From positions 323,528-387,527 of the forward strand of contig NZ_JAGS01000005.1 in assembly GCF_000526775.1 (NCBI RefSeq): DNA of 64,000 nt. The letters are read 5' to 3'. Under the pieces are notes generated by a model. The model did no database searches. It saw only the letters and a program-made list of their open reading frames with translations, and was not told the DNA's origin. The translations under genes were made by a program, and so were the position numbers. The DNA is from Ruminococcus albus AD2013. Its GTDB lineage: Bacteria > Bacillota > Clostridia > Oscillospirales > Ruminococcaceae. This document shows, piece by piece, positions 52,973-62,229 of this stretch (positions are counted from its first letter, which is position 1; the number at the start of each line of letters is the position of its first letter).

Positions 52973-53342
52973 TTAATTCAGGCCTAATTGGATCTTTACT
53001 GTATTGCTTATTTGCTTCATGAAGTTATCATTAAGATCTCCAATATAGTATCTCAGGCGTTCTTTTGAAATAGTTCTTATACTTTCGGCAAGGATCACGC
53101 TGTCTTTATTAAGATTGGCTGTTCCTGCCTGTACTAAGAAGTGTGTGGGCTGATTCAGATCTTTGAATTTAGACGTAATAGGTACTACCGTTACAGTAGG
53201 AGAATACTTATTTCCCCATATTATTCTGGATAATGATAACAGGTCTTACACCTGCCATTTCAGAGCCTATTCCGTCACCGAGGTCAGCAAAATACACCTG
53301 CCCTCTCTTAATCAGTTTTCTGTATGTACTGCTTATATTCAT
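52973..53342 (-). pseudogene. MazF/PemK-family toxin gene with a 2-bp deletion
   Basis: Reads [20 protein letters not shown], then RPVIIIQNN; after a frame change [20 protein letters not shown] and AESIRTISKERLRYYIGDL follow to a stop. These are the MazF ribosome-independent mRNA interferase landmarks. Adding two bases in AATAATATGGGG restores a 123-residue protein. The loss may be real (toxin inactivation) or a sequencing error, since indels rise sharply from here to the right. No antitoxin gene is visible upstream. Promoter P10 precedes it. Confidence 0.75.
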
Positions 53343-53415
53343 TTTTTATAACCTTTCTTTCTATAATTTTTTGGATATGAAATGCTCCAAATTATCAAAT
53401 CATATCACTACTAAA

Positions 53416-53444
53416 ATTATAATTGAAAATTAGGAGAGATAAAA
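53416..53444 (-). promoter_or_regulatory. Backbone-class promoter P10 (mazF-like operon)
   Basis: Minus strand: TTTTAT, N7, AATTTTC, AAT, TATAAT, a perfect match. The TTTT abuts an AAAAGAGAGGCTGTTG sequence resembling the IS1182-like end. Confidence 0.8.
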
Positions 53445-53719
53445 GAGAGGCTGTTGAGTTTTAAAAAACGCCCCTTTCCATTATTACTGGGCATCGACAA
53501 TGGTTGATCAGCGGCGAAGTCCCGAAACCTTGAAATGATAATGACATCTCCTCGTCTATCAAATGCACGACCGAAAAGTACACGTATCAAAATAAGTTGA
53601 ATGCTCCTGCATGTATTGATCAGACTTGGATTAACGGTATAATTCTTGTGCGTTTTACCCCCTTTTACGATTTGTAGAATATCCTGTTCGTGCGATTTAT
53701 CAAAACAGTCGCGAACCTA

Positions 53720-53748
53720 TTGACAATTGGCGCAAGGTAGAGTATAAT
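53720..53748 (+). promoter_or_regulatory. Consensus promoter of tetR copy 2
   Basis: TTGACA, 17 bp, TATAAT, nearly the same sequence as for copy 1 and followed by the same TTAGGCGTTAG segment. The preceding 270 bp (53445-53719) show no gene. Confidence 0.75.
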
Positions 53749-53805
53749 TGCTACAATAGATTAGGCGTTAGCTAAATTACGAATCTATAGAGAAGGGAGA
53801 GAACT

Positions 53806-54411
53806 ATGCAAAAAGGAAACACAAGAGAAAGGATACTGGCAGCTGCGTTGGATCTTTTCTCGGTAAAAGGTTATGATGGAACGACAATAGATGATATTGC
53901 AGCACGTGTTGGCATCAAAGGTCCATCTATCTACAAGTATTTGAAAGGAAAAGCCGATCTGTTCCGTGCGCTTGGAGAAAAAACTGACGAAGAATACAAT
54001 GCCGGAATGGAAAGGTTTCTTAGTGAAGCAGAAAATGTACATTCCGGAAAAGAACTGAAAGAATTTACCATGCATTCTGTTATGTTTACGCTCGATAGCG
54101 AAGTTATAACAAAGATGCGCAGGGTTGCTGTCCATTGAACAGTTTCGAAGCAAAGATCTTGCAGAACATACTACCGAAACATCATCTCACTAAGATCACC
54201 ACTCTATACACCAAAGCTCTTTAAAAGATTGATGGATGAGGGTGTCATGATAAAGGGAGATCCCGAGATCTCTTTGCAATGGAATATACAGCGCCGACCA
54301 CCTTACTGATCCATATGTCCGATCGTCAGCCGGAAAAGAAACAGGAAGCGCTGACAAACTATTGAGCGGCTGGTCGATTCGTATATTGCCCGCCATTGCC
54401 ATATCATATAA
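53806..54411 (+). pseudogene. TetR-family repressor (copy 2), broken by several indels
   Basis: The first 105 codons are a close paralogue of the intact TetR at 32510 (same HTH with IDDIAARVGIKGPSIYKYLKG), then the frame shifts after KMRR. Matching segments continue in other frames (LLSIEQFRSKDLAEHT; RLMDEGVMIKGD; HMSDRQPEKK; RLVDSYI) to a stop at 54411. At least three indels are needed, consistent with low sequence accuracy here. A conserved terminator follows. Probably intact in the real genome and controlling the LRR/transglutaminase gene downstream. Confidence 0.8.
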
Positions 54412-54432
54412 TCAGATATCATATTTACTATT

Positions 54433-54462
54433 ACCGCACTTGGAAATGATTTCGGGTGCGGT
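54433..54462 (+). terminator. Terminator of tetR copy 2
   Basis: ACCGCACT / GGGTGCGGT stem then a T-rich run; same as behind copy 1. Confidence 0.75.
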
Positions 54463-54576
54463 TTTGTTTTTCTTCTGAGGACCGTTGATCAAACGAGCTG
54501 TATTGTGCAGTGGTTCTGCTTTTTACTTATTTATTAAATAAATAAAGTTCAATGTGCCGAATTAAAAGCAAGTGTA

Positions 54577-54605
54577 TTGACAAATAGTGGAAACTAATGT
54601 ATAAT
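54577..54605 (+). promoter_or_regulatory. Consensus promoter of the LRR/transglutaminase gene
   Basis: TTGACA, exactly 17 bp, TATAAT; nearly identical in layout and sequence to the promoter at 31694-31722. Confidence 0.75.
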
Positions 54606-54606
54606 A

Positions 54607-54637
54607 GCTAATAGTTGTTAATCTATAAACTATTAGC
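54607..54637. promoter_or_regulatory. Palindromic operator candidate
   Basis: GCTAATAGTT, 11 bp, AACTATTAGC: perfect 10-bp inverted repeat starting two bases after the -10. Likely binding site of the adjacent TetR protein. Confidence 0.6.
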
Positions 54638-54730
54638 TTTTACGTATAAAGCCTAATAGCATATAGAATATGGATATGATTATGCGCATGATTAATAACA
54701 TTTTATTTCAACTAAATTAGGAGTGGTAAA

Positions 54731-54793
54731 ATGAAGTCATATACCAAAATTTTTTCTGTTACTGCTGCACTTGTAAACTGCAGAAGAGATTGA
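54731..54793 (+). pseudogene. Small ORF after the promoter (left-arm copy, shifted)
   Basis: GGAG then MKSYTKIFSVTAALV followed by a frameshift. The right-arm copy (63831-63929) stays open for 32 codons. Looks like a signal-peptide-like start or a leader peptide. Confidence 0.35.
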
Positions 54794-54881
54794 ATCAGAA
54801 CTTAATATGCCACCAATGGTCATCACGTAACTATCATTGATAGCTGCGTTATTGATAATATAAATAAAAGGAGTTTACTCA

Positions 54882-56424
54882 ATGAGTTCATTCAAAAGAA
54901 TTGCATCAACAGCAGCCGCTGTTGTACTCACGTTTACAGGGACTGTTTTCAGTTCTCCAATTGCTTCAAACATTTCCTATGTTTTTTCCTGCTTCAATTA
55001 CAGCAGAAGCCATCTCTGTTGATCAGTACGAAACCTTTTATTGTACTGATACATATGGTACATGGAAATTCGCTCTTTATCACGGCGAAAAAAGCCAATA
55101 TTCAAGAAAAGATACCAGTAAAATGACTTATACAGATCCAAAGGTTTATATATGTCAGTTCACACCCAAAGAATAAGAATAATTGCCCCTATGTTAGTCT
55201 TCCGACGACTGTAAGTGGCTCTGTAAAAGATTTTTAACAACAAATCTTTTTACAATTGATAAGGCTCAGGTAGTAGGAATCAACTATGGAGCTTTCCAAG
55301 ATAGTAATGTGGAATCTGTATTTATTCCTGCTTACATCGAAGTTATTGAACACAATGCATTTATGAAATTGCAAAAAGCTTACAACCGTATCATTTGGTA
55401 ACGGTTCAGCATTAAAAAGAATAAATGGTGATGTTTTTGCAAACTGTTCATCATTAAAATACATAACACTACCTAGCAAATTGGAGTTTTTAGGAGGATG
55501 TTTTTCCGGTTGCACATCTTTGACAAATATTAATATTCCTTCAAAAGTTAAAGAGGTTCAGGAAGGATGTTTTGAAAACTGTGTATCATTAAGGAATATC
55601 AATTGTAACCTTAACACCACAAAGATCATGGGAAGAGCTTTTGTTGGATGCAATCAATGGAGAACAATTAATTTTGAAGATGTTTCACTGGGATATGATA
55701 TAAATCCAAAGTTTAAAAAAATGTTTTCTAGTTTAAATGTCGGAGATATACTTATGATCGATGACGTGATGAAACGCCAGATAAGGACCACAGCGGAATT
55801 TTTAACCGCCGGCTGTCATGATGATTATGAAAGAGTTAAAGCACTTAATGATTGGATATGTCAAAAAGTATATTATGATAGAGAAGGCAATTCTCTTGAC
55901 AACCACGCTGATTATTCAGTTTTATTTGGACGATAATACTGTATGTGCTGGGTATGCACAAGGTTTTTGCTCTTTTAGCTCAAAGTATTGATATAGAGAC
56001 ATTGGTTGTTTCCAGCGGCAGTCATGCATGGAACATTGTAAAACTTGGTAACAATTATTATCACCTTGATGTAACATGGAATGACGATCCAGATGATAGA
56101 ACAGGTACAAAATGGAATTATAATTGGTTTTTGAGAGATGATCAGTTTTACTAAATCTGAACAGAAAAACCATAGGTCGTGGAATACATACAACTTTGGT
56201 GAATTGTACTGTAAAAATAAGAGCTATTCTAGTATTCCAAAATGTAACATAAAACACGGTGATGGTAACTGCGACGGTTTATGTCAACAAATCTGATTAT
56301 AATCTTCTCAGAGACTATCTTTCAAAAAGAAACCCAAAAATAGAGAACATTTATATGTTTGATATGAATGGTGATGGTAAGATAGATCAAACCGATCTTT
56401 CAGCATTAGGTTTGCTTGTAATAA
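54882..56424 (+). pseudogene. Secreted LRR + transglutaminase-like + dockerin protein (left-arm copy, many indels)
   Basis: Reconstructed across frames: signal peptide (MSSFKRIASTAAAVVLTFTG), a BspA-like LRR region (CSSLKYITLPSKLEFLGGCF), a transglutaminase/protease-like core with Cys in TVCAGYAQGF, His in SGSHAWNIVKLGN and Asp in YYHLDVTWNDD, and a type I dockerin (GDGNCDGYVNKSDYNLLRDY and DMNGDGKIDQTDLSALGL). AAAGGAG precedes the ATG. A cellulosome-attached protein cross-linking or cleaving enzyme is plausible. Frameshifts at about 54970, 55170, 55240, 55365, 55920 and 56155 differ from those in the right arm, so the true gene is probably intact. Confidence 0.75.
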
Positions 56425-56439
56425 TTCTTTATAGTGGTT

Positions 56440-56710
56440 TAAGGGACTATTGCACTCCCCAGAAAGAAAAGAGCTTAGCGACCTCAAAAGGAGGAGCTAA
56501 GCTCTTGGTTTTGTGGTATGATGTAATTACAATAAACATCAAACCAACGAAAGGGTTGTACGTTATTCAAATACAGTCAAAAAAAACGACATACGTCATG
56601 ACTTGGGTAAGTGCGTCTTGAGTTTGGTCTCATCATTACATAACGTGACAATTTGAATATTTTTAGACAAAAGTTAAGAGGCTGCTGCGGGTGCAACAGC
56701 CTCTTATTGT
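56440..56710. repeat. IS1182-related MITE-like element (left-arm copy)
   Basis: Starts with CAGAAAGAAAAGAGCTTAG and an AGCTTAG/CTAAGCT hairpin, then GTGGTATGATGTAATTACA, CATCAAACCAACGAAAGG, as in the leader of the intact IS, and ends with GAGGCTGCTGCGGGTGCAACAGCCTC. No transposase. Mirror copy at about 61945-62205. Confidence 0.6.
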
Positions 56711-56734
56711 TGCTCAGTGTTTGAAAAATTCATC

Positions 56735-56982
56735 TGCATCTCCCGATAACAAAGTAAATCGAGCTGTATGCTCTTTTCCCTTATTATCAGAAAATGTTAT
56801 GACAGAACCCATATCCTCTGATGAGTGCATTGCAGGTTCTATTGAATGTTACGTTTGCGCTTTCTTGTCCAGAAAACGCTTGACATGAGCCTTTAAAAGA
56901 CTCTTCATTGACTCGACATTACTGCCGAGCTCCAATATCGAAAATCTATCGTCTATTGTTTAGTAAGAAATGTGACATTCAT
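56735..56982 (-). pseudogene. Small unrecognised gene (left-arm copy, shifted)
   Basis: MNVTFLTK start after AAGGAG, then frame-shifted; best read from the right-arm copy at 61677. The leader holds a GGAGCATGTAC/GTACATGCTCC hairpin (57002-57036). Confidence 0.45.
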
Positions 56983-57058
56983 ATGTAAAATACTCCTTTC
57001 GGGAGCATGTACACAACAGCGCCGGGTACATGCTCCGTAAAAATTTGATAAATAATAT

Positions 57059-57159
57059 GATAAGTGGGAATATATTACACAGTGGACAATGAGGTGAGAA
57101 TCACTGTGAGAATAAGGAAGGAAATTGAAAAAGAGATTTGATAAGTGGTTCGATAAGTA
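57059..57159. repeat. GATAAGTG direct repeats in a divergent region
   Basis: GATAAGTG at 57059-57066 and 57140-57147 and GATAAGTA at 57152-57159, with a CACAGTG/CACTGTG inverted repeat between them. It lies in the AT-rich region between the small minus gene and the primase. Might be operator or iteron-like sites; weak. The rest of 56983-57374 shows no gene. Confidence 0.3.
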
Positions 57160-57374
57160 TATGTACATTCCTAAAAGGAAATTATAGAGTAGTAAGATAT
57201 ATGATAATGGCTTAATAATTTATTATAGCCTTGAAACGGTAGTTAATATCGATAGTTGGAGGGTTTTAGAACATCGATATAGAGCAACAATTAATGATCC
57301 TCCAGTTATCAATCGTTATCTCTGATTAATATTGTAGAAGAAAATTCACTCAGATAAAACAAGCTTTTTTTATT

Positions 57375-57403
57375 TTTTATCATTTATTATTTTCTGATAT
57401 AAT
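57375..57403 (+). promoter_or_regulatory. Backbone-class promoter P11 (primase; mirror copy 61253-61281)
   Basis: TTTTAT, N7, TATTTTC, TGA, TATAAT: one mismatch in the AATTTTC box. Present identically in the right arm on the minus strand. Confidence 0.75.
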
Positions 57404-57480
57404 TTAATCGAAAGATAAAATTGAAAAAATTGAGCGAAAATTTGAAGGATCCACTCTTAAACAAAGGAGAAATGATATAA

Positions 57481-58661
57481 ATGAAAAATAACAGTATTCT
57501 CAAAAATAATTTCCGTAAAAACATCACTTAAGCACATCGGGAATGGGCTATACCGCGGGAAATGCCCTTTTTGCGAAACTATACAGCTATACGTTTTTGA
57601 AAAAGAAAACTGCTATCATTGTTTTAACTGGCGGCAAAAATGGAGATCAGGCGAGATTCATGATGAAAATAAGATCCATTACAAAGATGGCCGTTGGAAA
57701 AGAAAAATCATGTGATACATACCAAATCCTGCGATTTAAAAACTTTTTATGAGTTGAATTACGAAGCTGCAAAATTCTTTTTTGAAAGGTTATTTTTCAA
57801 AAAAGGAAAATGTATGCCTGGATTATCTTATAAATAAAAGAAGGTCTTACAACAGAGACCATATGTAATTACAGAATGGGTTATGCAGATGGAAATTTTC
57901 ACATCACTAAAAGAACATATGCTTTGGATTAGGATACACGATCGAACAGCTTCTTCAAAGCTCACTGGTTACAGTATCCAAAAACGATGAGATCATTGAT
58001 TTTTTTTAATAACAGAGCTATGTTCCCTTTTATAGATATAAACGGGAAATATCATCGGATTTGGTGGCAGAAAACTAGATGGTGATAACAATTTTAAGTA
58101 TCTAAATATAAAAAACACACCATGCTATACCAAAAACAACTTCTTGTTTTCTCTGAACTATGCCGTAAAAAAACATAAGTAAAGGTGAAACACCGATATT
58201 ATGTGAAGGTAATCTCGATGTGATATCAATGCATCAGGCAGGCTTCAGAACCGCCGTGCGAGCTGTGGGACAGCTCTTACAACCAAACAGGCTTTATTGC
58301 TAAAGCGTTATTCAGACGAAATAATTATATGTTATGATAATGATGATGCCGGGATAGCAGCAACTGAGAAAGCAATAGACATACTTGAAGGCGTCGGATT
58401 TACAGTATACGTGATTAGCATCCGGGATGCAAAAGATCCGGATGAGTTCATAAAAAAATTCGGAGCTAAACAATTCTATCAGCCTGATAAGAAATGATTT
58501 AAAAAATTCCATCTTTTACAGAATAGAACAATTATCTCAAAAATACGATCTTACTGACCTAGATGCTCAATCATACTTTATAAACGGATGTAACAGAGTT
58601 ATCGTTACGTAAAAATTATGATCCTGAAAAAGCTATCAAAGAAACTTTCAATTTTATTTGA
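57481..58661 (+). pseudogene. DnaG-type primase, CHC2 + TOPRIM (left-arm copy, many indels)
   Basis: Reconstructed: CHC2 zinc finger CPFCET...CYHCFNC near the start; a core segment (LNYEAAKFFFERLF; GLGYTIEQLLQSSLVTVS); then TOPRIM with ILCEGNLDVISMHQAGF (Glu and Asp) and IIICYDNDDAGIAATEKAI (DxD), ending near CNRVIVT. Full length about 390 residues, short for DnaG and without a visible C-terminal helicase-binding domain, as in plasmid or phage primases. AAAGGAG lies before the ATG. At least six indels break it; the right-arm copy has others, so an intact gene is expected. Confidence 0.75.
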
Positions 58662-58679
58662 TCCTTCAAGCAAAAAGAG

Positions 58680-58712
58680 GTTGTCGAATTAAGGACAGCC
58701 TCTTTTTTGGCA
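58680..58712. terminator. Primase terminator (left arm)
   Basis: AAAGAGGTTGTC / GACAGCCTCTTT stem with a short loop and six T. Confidence 0.75.
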
Positions 58713-58818
58713 CTCGAAAAAGCACTACAATATATTAAGATGTAAAGCAGAAAAAGCCTTAATTTCAATCTTTACAATTTTTTGCTATCCAAAGCATGAT
58801 ATAAGAACAAAAATCCTA

Positions 58819-58847
58819 TTGACAGTTATAGAAAAGTATGTTACAAT
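58819..58847 (+). promoter_or_regulatory. Consensus promoter of the DUF285-type gene
   Basis: TTGACA, 17 bp, TACAAT, about 60 nt before the start. No AATTTTC box. Confidence 0.7.
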
Positions 58848-58909
58848 AACTAGAACAGTTTAAATATATTAATGTATTTAATCTAATTTAATTTTAGGAG
58901 GCTAAATTT

Positions 58910-59325
58910 ATGAAGATGAAAAAAAGTTTTGGCAGTAGTGATGTCGCTTTGTATGGTGGCAGGTATTGTCAGCTATGGTGCGCCTGTTATTACACAGAGC
59001 ATAACCGCACAAGCTGCTGAGGCAAATATAAGCTGCTATTCTTTCGATGAACAACAGGTACACTTACTCTCAGGGAAGATAGATGCTGATGCTCTGAGAA
59101 ATTTCAGCTCTAAATTCAAAGTAAAGTCTATTGTGGCAGAGGAAGGAAACAATTTTTCCAGAAAGACTGTAGTAATCTGTTAACAGGTATGTTTCTTGTA
59201 CTCTATTAAAAGCAGATACGAGCAATGTCACAAACATAAACAAATTCTACAGTGCAAAGCTAGCTACATTGATGTAAGTATGATACAAAGCGTACATATA
59301 GCTCATATGTTACATTACGTATCAA
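58910..59325 (+). pseudogene. Secreted BspA/DUF285-repeat protein, cut at the palindrome centre (left arm)
   Basis: With one A removed from the A7 run the start reads MKMKKVLAVVMSLCMVAGIV, a signal peptide, then ITAQAAEANISCYSF. Further on, ADTSNVTN and a degraded MNKMFYSCAKLATLDVS are DUF285 repeat motifs of surface proteins. AGGAGG precedes the ATG. The sequence folds back in mid-gene, so the rest is missing. The mirror copy has a different homopolymer error. Confidence 0.7.
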
Positions 59326-59329
59326 ATGA

Positions 59330-59744
59330 ATTAATTGGCCAACTGACGTGCCTTGACATAGAGTGCGATCTCAACTCATGTAAGCTATTTAACAACTGAG
59401 AACATTTGCTTCATGTTTGTGACATTGCTCGTTCTGCTGTGAAAATCAATAGACGTACAAGAAACATACTGTAAAACAGATACTACAGTCTTCTGGAAAA
59501 AATGTTCTTCCTCTGCCACAATAGACTTTACTTTGAATTAGAGCTGAAATTTTCAGAGCATCAGCATCTATCTCTCCCCTGAGAGTAAGTGTACGCTGTT
59601 GTTTCATCGAAAGAATAGCAGCTTATATTTGCCTCAGCAGCTTGTGCGGTTATGCTCTGTGTAATAACAGGCGCACCATAGCTGACAATACCTGCCACCA
59701 TACAAAGCGACATCACTACTGCCAAAAACTTTTTTCATCTTCAT
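59330..59744 (-). pseudogene. DUF285-repeat protein, right-arm copy
   Basis: Same gene as at 58910 in reverse. Here the A-run is A6 but the following T-run is T5 instead of T4, giving another frameshift in the signal peptide. Comparing both arms restores the frame. Confidence 0.7.
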
Positions 59745-59988
59745 AAATTTAGCCTCCTAAAATTAAATTAGATTAAATACATTAATATATTTAACTGTTC
59801 TAGTTATTGTAACATACTTTTCTATAACTGTCAATAGGATTTTTGTTCTTATATCATGCTTTGGATAGCAAAAATTGTAAAGATTGAAATTAAGGCTTTT
59901 TCTGCTTTACATCTTAATATATTGTAGTGCTTTTCGAGTGCCAAAAAGAGGCTGTCCTTAATTCGACAACCTCTTTTTGCTTGAAGGA

Positions 59989-61174
59989 TCAAATAAAATT
60001 GAAAGTTTCTTTGATAGCTTTTTCAGGATCATAATTTTTTACGTAACGATAACTCTGTTACATCCTTTATAAAGTATGATTGAGCATCTAGGTCAGTAAG
60101 ATCGTATTTTTGAGATAATTGTTCTATTCTGTAAAAGATGGAATTTTTTAAAATCATTTCTTATCAGCTGATAGAATTGTTTAGCTCCGAATTTTTTTAT
60201 GAACTCATCGCGATCTTTTGCATCCCGGATGCTAATCACGTATACTGTAAATCCGACGCCTTCAAGTATGTCTATTGCTTTCTCAGTTGCTGCTATCCCG
60301 GCATCATCATTATCATAACATATAATTATTTCGTCTGAATAACGCTTTAGCAATAAAGCCTGTTTTGGTTGTAAGAGCTGTCCCACAGCTCGCCACGGCG
60401 GTTCTGAAGCCTGCCTGATGCATTGATATCACATCGAGATTACCTTCACATAATATCGGTGTTTCACGCTTTACTTATGTTTTTACGGCATAGTTTCAGA
60501 GAAAACAAGAAGTTGTTTTTTGGTATAGCAATGGTGTGTTTTTGATATTTAGATACTTAAAATTGTTATCACCATCTAGTTTTCTGCCACCAAATCCGAT
60601 GATATTTTCCGTTTATATCTATAAAAGGGAAACATAGCTCTGTTATTAAAAAAATCAATGATCTCATCGTTTTTGGATACTGTAACCAGTGAGCTTTGAA
60701 GAAGCTGTTCGATCGTGTATCCTAATCCAAGCATATGTTCTTTTAGTGATGTGAAAATTTCCATCTGCATAACCCATTCTGTAATTACATATGGTCTCTG
60801 TTTGTAAGACCTCTTTTATTTATAAGATAATCCAGGCATACATTTTCCTTTTTTTGAAAATAACCTTTCAAAAAAGAATTTTGCAGCTTCGTAATTCAAC
60901 TCATAAAAAGTTTTTAAATCGCAGGATTTGGTATGTATCACATGATTTTTTCTTTCCAACGCATCTTTGTAATGGATCTTATTTTCATTCATGAATCTCG
61001 CCTGATCTCCATTTTTGGCGCAGTTAAAACAATGATAGCAGTTTTTCTTTTTTCAAAAACGTATAGCTGTATTAGTTTCGCAAAAAAGGGCAATTTCCGC
61101 GGTATAGCCCATTCCCGATGTGCTTAAGTGATGTTTTTTACGGAAATTATTTTGAGAATACTGTTATTTTTCAT
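59989..61174 (-). pseudogene. DnaG-type primase, right-arm copy
   Basis: Mirror of 57481-58661 with different indels. Open pieces include the TOPRIM block (GVGFTVYVISIRDAKDRDEF) and MQMEIFTSLKEHMLGLGYTI. Reading this arm supplies NCPFCET and KHIGNGLYRG for the zinc-finger region. Mirror terminator at about 59938-59972. Confidence 0.7.
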
Positions 61175-61676
61175 TTATATCATTTCTCCTTTGTTTAAGA
61201 GTGGATCCTTCAAATTTTTCGCTCCAATTTTTCAATTTTATCTTTCGATTAAATTATATCAGAAAATAATAAATGATAAAAAAATAAAAAAAAGCTTGTT
61301 TTTATCTGAGTGAATTTTCTTCTACAATATAATCAGAGATAACGATTGATAACTGGAGATCATTAATTGCTTGCTCTATATCGATGTTCTAAACCCTCCA
61401 ACTATCGATATTAACTACCGTTTCAAGGCTATAATAAATTATTAAGCCATTATCATATATCTTACCTACTCTATAATTTTCCTTTTAGGAATGTACATAT
61501 ACTTATCGAACGCACTTATCAAATCTCTTTTTCAATTTCCTTCCTTATTCTCACAGTGATTCTCACCTCATTGTCACTGTGTAATATATTCCACTTATCA
61601 TATTATTTATCAAATTTTTACGGAGGCATGTACCCGGCGCTGTTGTGTACATGCTCCCGAAAGGAGTATTTTACAT

Positions 61677-61927
61677 ATGAATGTCACATTTCTTACTAAA
61701 ACAATAGACGATAGATTTCGATATTGGAGCTCGGCAGTAATGTCGAGTCAATGAAGAGTCTTTTAAAGGCTCATGTCAAGCGTTTTCTGGACAAGAAAGC
61801 AAACGTAACATCAATAGAACCTGCAATGCACTCATCAGAGGATATGGGTTCTGTCATAACATTTTCTGATAATAAGGGAAAAGAGCATACAGCTCGATTT
61901 TACTTTGTTATCGGGAGATGCAGATGA
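61677..61927 (+). CDS. Small unrecognised protein (about 80 residues; right-arm copy, one shift)
   Basis: ATG at 61677 with AAAGGAG upstream reads MNVTFLTKTIDDRF, shifts once, then continues as LELGSNVESMKSLLKAHVKR, FLDKKANVTSIEPAMHSSED, FSDNKGKEHTARFYFVIG. No family recognised. The leader hairpin GGAGCATGTAC/GTACATGCTCC stands between the divergent region and the ribosome site. Confidence 0.5.
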
Positions 61928-61944
61928 ATTTTCAAACACTGAGC

Positions 61945-62205
61945 AACAATAAGAGGCTGTTGCACCGCAGCAGCCTCTTAACTTTTGTCTAAAAATATTC
62001 AAATTGTCACGTTATGTAAATGATGAGACCAAACTCAAGGACGCACTTACCCAAGTCATGACGTATGTCGTTTTTTTGACTGTATTTGAATAACGTACAA
62101 CCCTTTCGTTGGTTTGATGTTTATTGTAATTACATCATACCACAAAACCAAGAGCTTAGCTCCTCCTTTTGAGGTCGCTAAGCTCTTTCTTTCTGGGGAG
62201 TGCAA
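61945..62205. repeat. IS1182-related MITE-like element (right-arm copy)
   Basis: Mirror of 56440-56710, with small indel differences. Confidence 0.55.
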
Positions 62206-62229
62206 TAGTCCCTTAAACACTATAAAGAA

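Noticed and set aside
59200..59450. Hairpin telomere of a linear replicon at the palindrome centre
   Set aside because: The fold is in the middle of a repeat-protein gene and the arms have independent homopolymer errors; a read artefact explains it better.
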